Made by a program: the position numbers and the translations under genes. From NCBI GenBank assembly GCA_001872285.1, contig MNXU01000031.1:1-53769 (forward strand): DNA of 53,769 nucleotides, given 5' to 3'. The stretch is from Betaproteobacteria bacterium CG2_30_68_42 (GTDB lineage: Bacteria; Pseudomonadota; Gammaproteobacteria; Burkholderiales; Rhodocyclaceae). Numbering within the stretch: position 1 is the stretch's first letter; every line of letters starts with the position of its first letter. Shown piece by piece: positions 46,056-53,769 of this stretch. The notes under the pieces were generated by a model that did no database searches, was not told where the DNA came from, and was given only the letters and a program-made list of their open reading frames with translations.

Positions 46056-46451
46056 TCAGGCGACGATGCACAGCACTTCGCCGCCCACATTGGCGGCGCG
46101 TGCGCTGCGATCGGTCATGACTCCCTTCGGCGTCGAGACGATCGCGATCCCAAGGCCATTCAGGATCCGCGGAAGATCCTGCGATCCCTTGTAGACCCGC
46201 AGGCCCGGCCGGCTCACGCGGTCGATGCGCTCGATCACCGGACGACCGGCGTAGTACTTCAGCTCGAGCGCGAGCACCGCCTTGCCGTTGGCCTCGCGGA
46301 CCGCATAGCCGTCGATATAGCCTTCCGACTTGAGAACGGCCGCGATTGCGACCTTGACCTTGGAACTCGGCATGCTGACCGCGGGCTTCTCGGCCATCTG
46401 GCCGTTGCGGATGCGGGTCAGCATGTCGGCGATCGGATCAGTCATGCTCAT
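46056..46451 (-). CDS. rpsH: 30S ribosomal protein S8
   Basis: 131 residues, [17 protein letters not shown]8 binds 16S helix 21 and represses the spc operon in E. coli. Confidence 0.97.
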   Translation of the reverse strand: MSMTDPIADMLTRIRNGQMAEKPAVSMPSSKVKVAIAAVLKSEGYIDGYAVREANGKAVLALELKYYAGRPVIERIDRVSRPGLRVYKGSQDLPRILNGLGIAIVSTPKGVMTDRSARAANVGGEVLCIVA

Positions 46452-46461
46452 GGCCGTCTCC

Positions 46462-46767
46462 TCACCAGCTTGCCTTGATCATGCCGGGCACTTCGCCTCG
46501 CATCGCAATTTCGCGCAGTTTCAGACGGCACAGACCGAACTTGTGGAACACCCCGCGGGGGCGTCCGGTGAGGCTGCAGCGGTTGCGCAACCGAACCGGA
46601 GAGGCGTTCCGCGGAAGCTGCTCGAACCGTTCGCGTGCCGCGATGCGCTCCTCGGGCGTGAGCTTCCGGTCGCTCATGGCGGCGACCAGTCCCGCCCTCC
46701 GGGCCGCGTATTTCGCAACCACCTTGCGGCGTTTCGCCTCACGATTCTTCAGTGCAAGTTTCGCCAT
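46462..46767 (-). CDS. rpsN: 30S ribosomal protein S14
   Basis: 101 residues, long zinc-free form (no C-x2-C pairs), [11 protein letters not shown]. Confidence 0.97.
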   Translation of the reverse strand: MAKLALKNREAKRRKVVAKYAARRAGLVAAMSDRKLTPEERIAARERFEQLPRNASPVRLRNRCSLTGRPRGVFHKFGLCRLKLREIAMRGEVPGMIKASW

Positions 46768-46774
46768 ACGATCC

Positions 46775-47314
46775 TCAGTTTCTGAACGGGAACTTGAAGG
46801 ACGCGAGCAGCGCCTTCGCCTCGTCGTTGGTCTTCGCCGTCGTCGTGATGCTGATGTTCATGCCGCGCACCGCGTCGATCTTGTCGTACTCGATCTCCGG
46901 AAAGATGATCTGCTCCTTGACGCCCAGGCTGTAATTGCCGCGGCCGTCGAAACCACCTGCCGACACGCCGCGAAAATCGCGGATGCGGGGAATCGCGATC
47001 GAAATCAGCCGGTCGAGGAACTCGAACATGCGCGGGCCGCGCAGCGTCACCATGCATCCGACCGGATAGCCCTTTCGGATCTTGAACCCGGCGATGGATT
47101 TCTTGGCCTTGGTGACGACCGGCTTCTGTCCGGCGATCTTGGTCATGTCGCCGACCGCGTTTTCCATCACCTTCTTGTCGGCCACCGCCTCGCCCACGCC
47201 CATGTTGAGCGTGATCTTGACGATGCGGGGCACTTCGGCGACCGACTTGTAGCCGAAGCGTTTGACGAGGTCCGGGACCACGCTCTGTCTGTATTCTTCC
47301 TGCAAACGGGCCAT
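46775..47314 (-). CDS. rplE: 50S ribosomal protein L5
   Basis: 179 residues from ATG 47314 (A-R-L-Q-E-E-Y); the frame upstream is not L5-like. Binds 5S rRNA and bridges to the 30S head. Confidence 0.97.
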   Translation of the reverse strand: MARLQEEYRQSVVPDLVKRFGYKSVAEVPRIVKITLNMGVGEAVADKKVMENAVGDMTKIAGQKPVVTKAKKSIAGFKIRKGYPVGCMVTLRGPRMFEFLDRLISIAIPRIRDFRGVSAGGFDGRGNYSLGVKEQIIFPEIEYDKIDAVRGMNISITTTAKTNDEAKALLASFKFPFRN

Positions 47315-47376
47315 GTCGTTCCCTTGCGCAATCACACTCGCCGGCGCGTCCGGGCGCTCACCCGGATCTGCGCCGG

Positions 47377-47694
47377 TCATGCATCCACCATCTCGCCGTT
47401 GGACTTGAACACGCGAACCTTTCGCCCGTCGTCGAGAATCCTGAATCCGACCCGGTCGGCCTTCTGGGTCTGCGGGTTGACCAGCGCGACGTTCGACTGC
47501 TGGATCGGCATCTCCTTTTCCAGGATGCCGCCCGGCTGGTTCTTGAGCGGATTGGGGCGCGTGTGCTTCTTGACCTTGTTGATGCCTTCCACGACCACCC
47601 GTGCGTCGTCGACGCGCACGAGCACCGCGCCCCGCTTGCCCTTGTCCTTGCCCGTCGTGACCACGACCTGGTCGCCCTTGCGGATCTTGAGCAT
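47377..47694 (-). CDS. rplX: 50S ribosomal protein L24
   Basis: 105 residues, KOW motif ([14 protein letters not shown]). The 62-base gap after it, before rplE, holds nothing notable. Confidence 0.97.
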   Translation of the reverse strand: MLKIRKGDQVVVTTGKDKGKRGAVLVRVDDARVVVEGINKVKKHTRPNPLKNQPGGILEKEMPIQQSNVALVNPQTQKADRVGFRILDDGRKVRVFKSNGEMVDA

Positions 47695-47705
47695 CGCAGT
47701 CTCCC

Positions 47706-48074
47706 TCAGAGCACTTCCGGTGCGAGCGACACGATCTTCATGAACCGCTCGGTGCGCAATTCGCGCGTCACCGGTCCGAAGATGCGGGTGCCGATCGGCT
47801 CCAGCTTGTTGTTGAGCAGCACGGCCGCGTTGCCGTCGAAGCGAATGAGGGACCCGTCCGGCCGGCGCACGCCCTTCGCGGTGCGCACGACGACCGCGCT
47901 GTAGATCTCGCCCTTCTTGACGCGGCCGCGCGGGGCCGCGTCCTTGACGCTGACCTTGATCACGTCACCGATCCCCGCATAGCGGCGCTTGGAGCCGCCG
48001 AGGACCTTGATACACATGACCGAGCGCGCGCCGGTGTTGTCGGCGACGTTCAGCAACGTCTGCATTTGAATCAT
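47706..48074 (-). CDS. rplN: 50S ribosomal protein L14
   Basis: 122 residues, [16 protein letters not shown]. First gene of the spc operon; its promoter is at 48181. Confidence 0.97.
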   Translation of the reverse strand: MIQMQTLLNVADNTGARSVMCIKVLGGSKRRYAGIGDVIKVSVKDAAPRGRVKKGEIYSAVVVRTAKGVRRPDGSLIRFDGNAAVLLNNKLEPIGTRIFGPVTRELRTERFMKIVSLAPEVL

Positions 48075-48180
48075 CTTGTCATCTCTCCAACTTGACCCAC
48101 CGGTTTGCGCCGGCGGTCAGTCTTGGATCCCGCCCGGGTCGGCCCGCCCCGGAACCGCAGGCGGGTATGGAAAGCGTTGA

Positions 48181-48189
48181 ATTGTAGCA
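48181..48189 (-). promoter_or_regulatory. spc operon promoter (extended -10)
   Basis: On the minus strand TGCTACAAT, an extended -10, in the 155-base gap between rpsQ and rplN, where Pspc lies in E. coli. The -35 is weak. Start of rplN about 107 bases downstream. Confidence 0.6.
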
Positions 48190-48229
48190 CGCGGGGCAGC
48201 CGAAAGCAGCACCGCAGCCCTCACCGAAT

Positions 48230-48493
48230 TCAGACCACCTTCGCCTTTTCCAGCACCTGGGTCACCCGCCACGACTTGGTCTTGGAAATGGGGGGGCACG
48301 ACTCGATCTCGACCAGATCCCCTTCGCCGGGCGTCGCCGCGCCGATATCCGCATGGTATTTCCTGGAACGCGTCACCACCTTGCTGTAGAGCGGGTGCTT
48401 GACCCGCCGCTCGACCAGCACGGTCACCGTCTTCTGCATCTTGTCGCTGACCACGCGGCCGGTCAGGACGCGGGTCGCCTTCTGCTCCGTCAT
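48230..48493 (-). CDS. rpsQ: 30S ribosomal protein S17
   Basis: 87 residues, [16 protein letters not shown]. Last gene of the S10 operon; ATG overlaps the rpmC stop. Confidence 0.97.
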   Translation of the reverse strand: MTEQKATRVLTGRVVSDKMQKTVTVLVERRVKHPLYSKVVTRSRKYHADIGAATPGEGDLVEIESCPPISKTKSWRVTQVLEKAKVV

Positions 48494-48684
48494 TTCGCCA
48501 CCTCGCGCTCCCGCTGGATCGTTTTCACCCTTGCGATGTCCCTGCGCACCCTGGAAAGCTGGCTCGTATTGGAGAGTTGCTGGGTCGCAAGCTGCATGCG
48601 CAGCGAAAACTGTTCCTTCACGAGGTCCAGCAGCTCCTTGTTCAACCCCTCGGCATCCTTGGCCCTGAGATCTTTCGCTTTCAT
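48490..48684 (-). CDS. rpmC: 50S ribosomal protein L29
   Basis: 64 residues, helical hairpin; M-K-A-K-D-L-R-A-K. Sits at the exit tunnel. Confidence 0.97.
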   Translation of the reverse strand: MKAKDLRAKDAEGLNKELLDLVKEQFSLRMQLATQQLSNTSQLSRVRRDIARVKTIQREREVAK

Positions 48685-48686
48685 GG

Positions 48687-49100
48687 TCAGCCCACTTGTC
48701 TCGAAACCAGGGTGGTGGAAATCGGCAGCTTTGCCGCGGCGAGCGCAAAGGCTTCGCGCGCGAGCGCTTCATCCACTCCGTCCATCTCGTAGAGGATCTT
48801 GCCGGGCTGGATCGGCGCGACCCAGAACTCGGGATTGCCCTTGCCGTTGCCCATGCGCACCTCGGCCGGCTTCTTCGAAACCGGCTTGTCTGGAAAGATG
48901 CGGATCCAGATGCGCCCGCCGCGCTTGATGTGGCGCGTCATCGCCCGGCGGGCAGCCTCGATCTGGCGGGCGGTGAGGAAGCCGCGCTCCGTCGCCTTGA
49001 GGCCGAACTCGCCGAAGCTCACCTTGGCACCCCGCTGTGCGAGGCCCTTGTTGCGCCCCTTCTGGACCTTACGGTACTTTGTTTTCGCCGGTTGCAGCAT
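48687..49100 (-). CDS. rplP: 50S ribosomal protein L16
   Basis: 137 residues, [16 protein letters not shown]. Its first 32 bases lie inside the 3' end of rpsC. Confidence 0.97.
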   Translation of the reverse strand: MLQPAKTKYRKVQKGRNKGLAQRGAKVSFGEFGLKATERGFLTARQIEAARRAMTRHIKRGGRIWIRIFPDKPVSKKPAEVRMGNGKGNPEFWVAPIQPGKILYEMDGVDEALAREAFALAAAKLPISTTLVSRQVG

Positions 49101-50022
49101 CGTTGGCTCCTGACTTCTTCACTCGTTTCGCCGCGGGCTTCGCGGGCGCGGCAGCCACGCTCTCGCCAGCCCCGGCGGCGGCCTCTGTCGCGGGTTTCGC
49201 TGCCGTCTTGCGGACGCGCCGCACCGCCGGCTTCGCGCCCGCAGGCACCGGTGCTTCCGCGCCCGCCGCCGCGGCCTGGCCTTCGGCGCTCACCGCCGGT
49301 GCCGGCCTGGGCACACGCGGAGGCGCCTTGCGGACTTTCCTCGCCGGCTCGGCTTCCACCGCCGTCTCGGCGACGCCGGCCGGCTGCTCGGTCTTGCCCA
49401 TCACCTCGCCCTTGAACACCCAGACCTTGATGCCGATCACGCCGTAGCTGGTCTTGGCCTCGGAGAACCCGTAGTCGATGTCTGCGCGCAGGGTATGCAG
49501 CGGCACACGGCCTTCCCGATACCACTCGGTGCGGGCGATCTCGGCACCGTTCAGCCTGCCCGCGCTCATGATCTTGATCCCCTGCGCTCCCAGGCGCACC
49601 GCATTCTGCATCGCGCGCTTCATCGCGCGGCGGAACATGATGCGCTTTTCGAGCTGCTGGGCGATCGAATCGGCGATGAGCTGCGCGTCCAGCTCGGGCT
49701 TGCGCACCTCTTCGATGCTGACATGCACGGGCACCTTCAGGATGCGCTGGAGATCGACCTTCAGATGCTCGATCTCCTCCCCCTTCTTGCCGATCACCAC
49801 ACCGGGGCGCGCACTGAACACCGTGATGCGCGCGTTCTTGGCCGGACGCTCGATCACCACCCGGCTCACGGAAGCGTGCGCGAGCCGCTTCTTCAGGTAA
49901 TCGCGGACCTGGATGTCCTCATTGAGCATCTTGGCAAACTGCTTGCTGTTGGCATACCAGCGCGAGGACCAGTTGCGGTTCGCAGCGAGCCGGAAGCCGG
50001 TCGGATGAATCTTCTGTCCCAT
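49069..50022 (-). CDS. rpsC: 30S ribosomal protein S3 with long C-terminal tail
   Basis: 317 residues from ATG 50022 ([10 protein letters not shown]). KH domain and C-terminal domain are normal up to about residue 210 ([13 protein letters not shown]). A further ~105 residues rich in Ala, Pro, Lys, Arg and Glu follow. S3 is about 230 residues in E. coli; tailed forms occur in betaproteobacteria. The tail overlaps rplP by 32 bases. See findings. Confidence 0.96.
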   Translation of the reverse strand: MGQKIHPTGFRLAANRNWSSRWYANSKQFAKMLNEDIQVRDYLKKRLAHASVSRVVIERPAKNARITVFSARPGVVIGKKGEEIEHLKVDLQRILKVPVHVSIEEVRKPELDAQLIADSIAQQLEKRIMFRRAMKRAMQNAVRLGAQGIKIMSAGRLNGAEIARTEWYREGRVPLHTLRADIDYGFSEAKTSYGVIGIKVWVFKGEVMGKTEQPAGVAETAVEAEPARKVRKAPPRVPRPAPAVSAEGQAAAAGAEAPVPAGAKPAVRRVRKTAAKPATEAAAGAGESVAAAPAKPAAKRVKKSGANDAATGENKVP

Positions 50023-50031
50023 CAATGCTCC

Positions 50032-50388
50032 TTACTTCCTGGCCGGCTTGCTTGCCGGCTGGTCACCGACCGACACATACACGTGGCAGCTCGGCTTCTG
50101 GATGCGGAACCCGCGGCCCTTGGCACGCGGCATGAACCGTCTGAGGAACGTGCCGCGCTCGACGTGGATGCGGGTCACCCGCAACGTATCGATGTCCGCG
50201 CCGTCGTTGTGCTCGGCGTTCGCGATCGCCGACTCCAGCACCTTGCGGATGATTTTCGCGCCCTTCTGGGGACTGAACGCAAGGACGCTCAGGGCCTGGT
50301 CGACCGGCTTGCCGCGGATCAGGTCGGCGACGAGCCGGCCCTTCTGCGCGGAAAGCCGCACTCCTCTCAAACTTGCATTGGTTTCCAT
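50032..50388 (-). CDS. rplV: 50S ribosomal protein L22
   Basis: 118 residues from ATG 50388, which has AAGGGA at good spacing (the ATG at 50394 is a less likely start). Extended beta-hairpin lines the exit tunnel. Confidence 0.96.
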   Translation of the reverse strand: METNASLRGVRLSAQKGRLVADLIRGKPVDQALSVLAFSPQKGAKIIRKVLESAIANAEHNDGADIDTLRVTRIHVERGTFLRRFMPRAKGRGFRIQKPSCHVYVSVGDQPASKPARK

Positions 50389-50397
50389 CGGCATCCC

Positions 50398-50694
50398 TTA
50401 CTTCTTGCCCCTCTTGACCGGCACCACGGCCTTCTTCCCCGACGTATGCCCCTTGAACGTCCTCGTCAGGGCGAACTCGCCGAGCTTGTGGCCAACCATG
50501 TTCTCCGACACGTACACCGGAATATGCTGCTTTCCGTTATGAACGGCGATCGTCATGCCGACAAACTCGGGCAGGACCGTGGAGCGGCGCGACCAGGTCT
50601 TGATCGGCCGCTTGTCCCCGGTTGCCCGTGCCGCATCCACCTTTTTCGTCAGGTGAGAATCGACGAAAGGACCCTTCTTGACTGAACGTCCCAT
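50398..50694 (-). CDS. rpsS: 30S ribosomal protein S19
   Basis: 98 residues, [12 protein letters not shown]; complete. Confidence 0.97.
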   Translation of the reverse strand: MGRSVKKGPFVDSHLTKKVDAARATGDKRPIKTWSRRSTVLPEFVGMTIAVHNGKQHIPVYVSENMVGHKLGEFALTRTFKGHTSGKKAVVPVKRGKK

Positions 50695-50712
50695 GCTTGG
50701 CCTCTGGCTGTC

Positions 50713-51540
50713 TTACTTCTTGTGCCGACGCTGGACGATCATGCTGGCGGTGCGCTTGTTCTTGCGCGTCCGATAGCCCTTCGTCCACTGTCCCCACGGC
50801 GTGCGCGGCCCGCCTGCAGCGGCGGTGCGGCCCTCACCGCCCCCGTGCGGGTGATCGACCGGGTTCATCGCCACACCGCGCACGGTCGGCCGGATGCCGC
50901 GCCAGCGCTTGGCGCCGGCCTTCCCGATCGAACGAAGGTTGTTTTCTTCGTTACCCACTTCTCCGATCGTCGCCCGGCACTCCACATGCACCCTGCGCAC
51001 CTCGCCCGAACGCAGCCGCAGCTGCGCATAGCTGCCCTCGCGCGCCAGCAACTGAACCGCGGCACCCGCCGAGCGCGCGAGCTGCGCTCCCTTGCCCGGA
51101 ATCATTTCGACGCAATGCACCGTGGAGCCGACCGGGATGTGACGCAGTGCCTTGGCATTGCCGGGCTTGATCGGCGCATCGACACCGCTCATCACCTGCG
51201 CACCGGCCGCCAGGCCCTTGGCCGCGATGATATAGCGGCGCTCGCCGTCCGCGTAGACGAGCAGGGCGACATGGGCACTGCGGTTCGGGTCGTACTCGAT
51301 CCGCTCGACCCGGGCGGGGATGCCGTCCTTGTCGCGCCGGAAGTCGATCAGGCGATACATCTGCTTGTGGCCGCCGCCCTGATGCCGGGTGGTGATATGG
51401 CCATGCTGATTGCGGCCGGCCTTGCGAGGTTTCCATTCGATGAGTGCGGCGTGCGGGCGGCCCTTGTGCAGATCGCGATTCACCACTTTCACCACGGCCC
51501 GCCGGCCGGCCGATGTCGGCTTGACTTTGACCAGAGCCAT
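50713..51540 (-). CDS. rplB: 50S ribosomal protein L2
   Basis: 275 residues; H-P-H-G-G-G-E-G-R near the C-terminus includes the conserved His of the peptidyl-transferase region. Confidence 0.97.
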   Translation of the reverse strand: MALVKVKPTSAGRRAVVKVVNRDLHKGRPHAALIEWKPRKAGRNQHGHITTRHQGGGHKQMYRLIDFRRDKDGIPARVERIEYDPNRSAHVALLVYADGERRYIIAAKGLAAGAQVMSGVDAPIKPGNAKALRHIPVGSTVHCVEMIPGKGAQLARSAGAAVQLLAREGSYAQLRLRSGEVRRVHVECRATIGEVGNEENNLRSIGKAGAKRWRGIRPTVRGVAMNPVDHPHGGGEGRTAAAGGPRTPWGQWTKGYRTRKNKRTASMIVQRRHKK

Positions 51541-51851
51541 CAGACGGTGCCTCCCTCGACGAAATTGATCTCCTGCCCGGGCGCGAGGCACACGAAGGCC
51601 TTCTTCACGTCGCTGCGCCGGCCACGGCCCTTGGCGGTGCGCTTGACCTTGCCCTTCAAATTCGAAACCTGCACCGACTCGACCTGGACCTTGAACAGCA
51701 GCTCGACCGCCGCTTTCACCTCGGGCTTGGTCGCGTCTGGCGTGACCGCGAAGATCACCTGCCGGTTCTTGTCGGCGATGCGGGTCGCCTTCTCCGAGAT
51801 CTGGGGCGCGAGCAGCACTTTCATCAGACGTTCTTCGCTGAACCGGCTCAT
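51540..51851 (-). CDS. rplW: 50S ribosomal protein L23
   Basis: 103 residues. Docking site for trigger factor and SRP. Its last base overlaps the rplB start; its ATG overlaps the rplD stop. Confidence 0.97.
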   Translation of the reverse strand: MSRFSEERLMKVLLAPQISEKATRIADKNRQVIFAVTPDATKPEVKAAVELLFKVQVESVQVSNLKGKVKRTAKGRGRRSDVKKAFVCLAPGQEINFVEGGTV

Positions 51852-52468
51852 GCCAGCATCTCCTCGAACTTGGCCACGGCACCGCGCGTCATCACGACTC
51901 GCGGATAGCCGACGAGCGAGTAGGGATCGGCCTGATGAACCCGGAGCACGAGCACGTTGGGCAGGTTGCGTGCAGAAAGATAAAGATTCTCGTCGAACCG
52001 ATCCACGATCAGCAGCACCGAATCGAGCCCCATGCCCTTCAGCTTCTGCACCAGGAGTTTCGTCTTCGGCGCCTCGATGCCGAACTTGTCGACGACCGCG
52101 AGGCGATCCTCGCGCGCGAGCTGCGAGAGGATCGCGGCGATGCCGGCCCGGTACATCTTGCGGTTGACCTTCTGCCCAAAATTCTCCTCGGGAAGATTCG
52201 GGAAAATCTTGCCGCCCCCGCGCCACAGCGGGCTCGATGCCCGTCCGGCGCGGGCCCGGCCGGTCCCCTTCTGCCGCCACGGTTTGTGGGTGCTCTTGTT
52301 GACCTCGCTTCGCCCCTTCTGCTTGCGTGTGCCCTGGCGGCCGTTGGCCTGAAACGCCACCACCAGTTGATGCACCAGGGATTCGTTGTAGGCCCGGCCG
52401 AAGAGCGCATCCGAGGCCTGCACAGTCGAAGCCGGCTGGCCTTGATCGTCGATGAGCTTCAGTTCCAT
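51848..52468 (-). CDS. rplD: 50S ribosomal protein L4
   Basis: 206 residues, with the extended loop G-T-R-K-Q-K-G-R-S that reaches the tunnel. L4 represses the S10 operon in E. coli. Immediately follows rplC. Confidence 0.97.
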   Translation of the reverse strand: MELKLIDDQGQPASTVQASDALFGRAYNESLVHQLVVAFQANGRQGTRKQKGRSEVNKSTHKPWRQKGTGRARAGRASSPLWRGGGKIFPNLPEENFGQKVNRKMYRAGIAAILSQLAREDRLAVVDKFGIEAPKTKLLVQKLKGMGLDSVLLIVDRFDENLYLSARNLPNVLVLRVHQADPYSLVGYPRVVMTRGAVAKFEEMLA

Positions 52469-53113
52469 TCAAGCCCCCGCTTTCACGGCCGGTCGCACGA
52501 CGACGTCGGCGCCCTTGTGGCCGGGTACCGCACCCTTGACCAGCAGCAACTGACGCGCTTCATCCACGCGCACGACCTCGAGATTGAGCTCCGTGCGCCG
52601 GACATCTCCGAGGTGACCGGGCAGCTTCTTGCCCGGAAACACGCGACCCGGATCCTGTGCCATCGAGATCGAGCCGGGCGTGTTGTGGGAACGCGAGTTG
52701 CCGTGCGAAGCGCGGTTCGAGCTGAAGTTGTGGCGCTTGATGACGCCAGCGAAGCCCTTGCCGAGAGAAGTGCCCGTGACATCCACCTTCTGGCCCGGCT
52801 TGAACAGGTTCGCGGCGATCACATCGCCCGCCTTCAGCGCGGCGAGTTCCTCGGGGCTGACGTGAAACTCGCGCAGGACGTGACCGGCTTCGACGCCGGC
52901 CTTCGACAGGTGCCCGGCGAGCGGCTTGCCGACCCGGCTCGCGCGCCGCTTGCCGAAAGCGACCTGGATGGCGGCATAGCCGTCCCGCTCCGGCGTCTTG
53001 ATCTGGGTGACGCGATTGTTCGACACATCGAGCACAGTCACCGGGACGCTTGCGCCGCCGTCGGTGAAGATGCGTGTCATGCCGAGCTTGCGCCCGACAA
53101 GTCCTAGACTCAT
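52469..53113 (-). CDS. rplC: 50S ribosomal protein L3
   Basis: 214 residues, contains the Q residue region (M-A-Q-D-P-G-R-V) methylated by PrmB in relatives. 104 bases separate it from rpsJ; no gene seen in that gap. Confidence 0.97.
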   Translation of the reverse strand: MSLGLVGRKLGMTRIFTDGGASVPVTVLDVSNNRVTQIKTPERDGYAAIQVAFGKRRASRVGKPLAGHLSKAGVEAGHVLREFHVSPEELAALKAGDVIAANLFKPGQKVDVTGTSLGKGFAGVIKRHNFSSNRASHGNSRSHNTPGSISMAQDPGRVFPGKKLPGHLGDVRRTELNLEVVRVDEARQLLLVKGAVPGHKGADVVVRPAVKAGA

Positions 53114-53217
53114 TTTCTCGTTCCCTCCTAGGAGGTGCCGACTGCGATGGGTCGGCCGGTTAAAACTTTGCGGCCATGGCCGCCTGAATCGATCGGGAGC
53201 CGGAAGCCGCTCCGCTC

Positions 53218-53529
53218 CTACTGCAGCTTGATCTCCACATCGACCCCCGCCGGGAGATCGAGCTTCATCAGCGCATCGACCGTCTTGTCGGTCGGATCGA
53301 TGATGTCCATCAGGCGAAGGTGAGTACGAATTTCGAACTGGTCACGCGACGTCTTGTTGACGTGCGGCGAGCGCAGCAGATCGAAACGCTCGATCCGGGT
53401 CGGCAGCGGAACCGGCCCGCGGACCACCGCGCCCGTGCGCTTGGCGGTGTCCACGATATCGAGCGCCGACTGATCGATCAGGCGGTAGTCGAACGCCTTG
53501 AGCCGGATACGGATTTTCTGGCTTTGCAT
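53218..53529 (-). CDS. rpsJ: 30S ribosomal protein S10
   Basis: 103 residues, [14 protein letters not shown]. Also NusE in antitermination. First ribosomal gene of the cluster after tuf. Confidence 0.97.
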   Translation of the reverse strand: MQSQKIRIRLKAFDYRLIDQSALDIVDTAKRTGAVVRGPVPLPTRIERFDLLRSPHVNKTSRDQFEIRTHLRLMDIIDPTDKTVDALMKLDLPAGVDVEIKLQ

Positions 53530-53565
53530 GATTTCGGTACTGGTTGAGTGTTGAGCCGTGCGCCC

Positions 53566-53769
<204 letters not shown>

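Noticed and set aside
53170-53183. Perfect palindrome GCGGCCATGGCCGC between rpsJ and rplC
   Set aside because: It has no loop or T-tract and no known operator similarity; likely chance in GC-rich DNA.

Overview
The window is high-GC, gene-dense DNA whose protein families fit a betaproteobacterium. Supporting signs are the rsmI / yraN / diaA / dolP neighbourhood, the ribosomal gene order with rpoA and rplQ at the end, a PEP-CTERM protein and a NirS-type denitrification cluster. I cannot fix the genus from sequence alone. Both ends cut genes: a TPR protein on the left and tuf on the right. No rRNA, tRNA, insertion sequence or CRISPR array was seen.

Layout. (1) Positions 3-8187 (+) hold the assembly platform of a type IV pilus / MSHA / type II secretion-like machine: TPR protein (MshN-like), GspE/MshE ATPase, GspF/MshG platform protein, a PilM+PilN-like protein, PilO-like and PilP-like proteins, and two large pseudopilins, in overlapping reading frames. 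(2) 8282-13086 hold a membrane class III nucleotide cyclase (+), a membrane histidine kinase with an H-D-I-K-N box (-), a PEP-CTERM secreted protein (+) and a prepilin (+) preceded by a near-consensus sigma-54 promoter. (3) 13092-18098 hold housekeeping genes: a small lipoprotein, pyrC and rsmI (-), then yraN, a secreted HIRAN protein, diaA, dolP and rfaE2 (+). (4) 18191-20041 (+) is a feruloyl-CoA synthase-like acyl-CoA ligase.

(5) 20064-39175 is the respiratory island and the most interesting part. It encodes cytochrome cd1 nitrite reductase (nirS), a near-complete heme d1 pathway (nirC, F, D-L fused, G, H, J, N; no nirE seen), and a heme-copper oxidase-like subunit I in which the usual active-site H-P-E-V-Y is replaced by H-S-S-Q-Q, as expected for a nitric oxide reductase rather than an O2 reductase. 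With it are a CuA subunit II, a 56-residue membrane subunit, heme O synthase, an SCO protein and heme A synthase. Next to these lie two different cytochrome b6-like proteins fused to redox modules. One carries a plant-type [2Fe-2S] ferredoxin plus FAD/NAD(P)H reductase; the other carries 2x[4Fe-4S] plus an MvhD-like domain. A 165-residue protein and a polytopic membrane protein, both of unknown function, accompany them. Five FNR/DNR-type boxes (TTGAT-N4-ATCAA-like) lie in the promoter regions of these units, so the whole block, unknown genes included, looks like one anaerobic / nitrogen-oxide regulon. A reasonable working model is that NirS makes NO, the divergent heme-copper enzyme reduces it, and the two cytochrome b fusions move electrons between NAD(P)H or a ferredoxin/flavoprotein and the quinone or cytochrome c pool. 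That last step is inference.

(6) 39311-53769 (-) is the S10-spc-alpha ribosomal supercluster in canonical order, from tuf (partial) to rplQ, with secY, infA and rpoA. It has an internal spc-type promoter, an unusually long rpsC and a terminator after rplQ.
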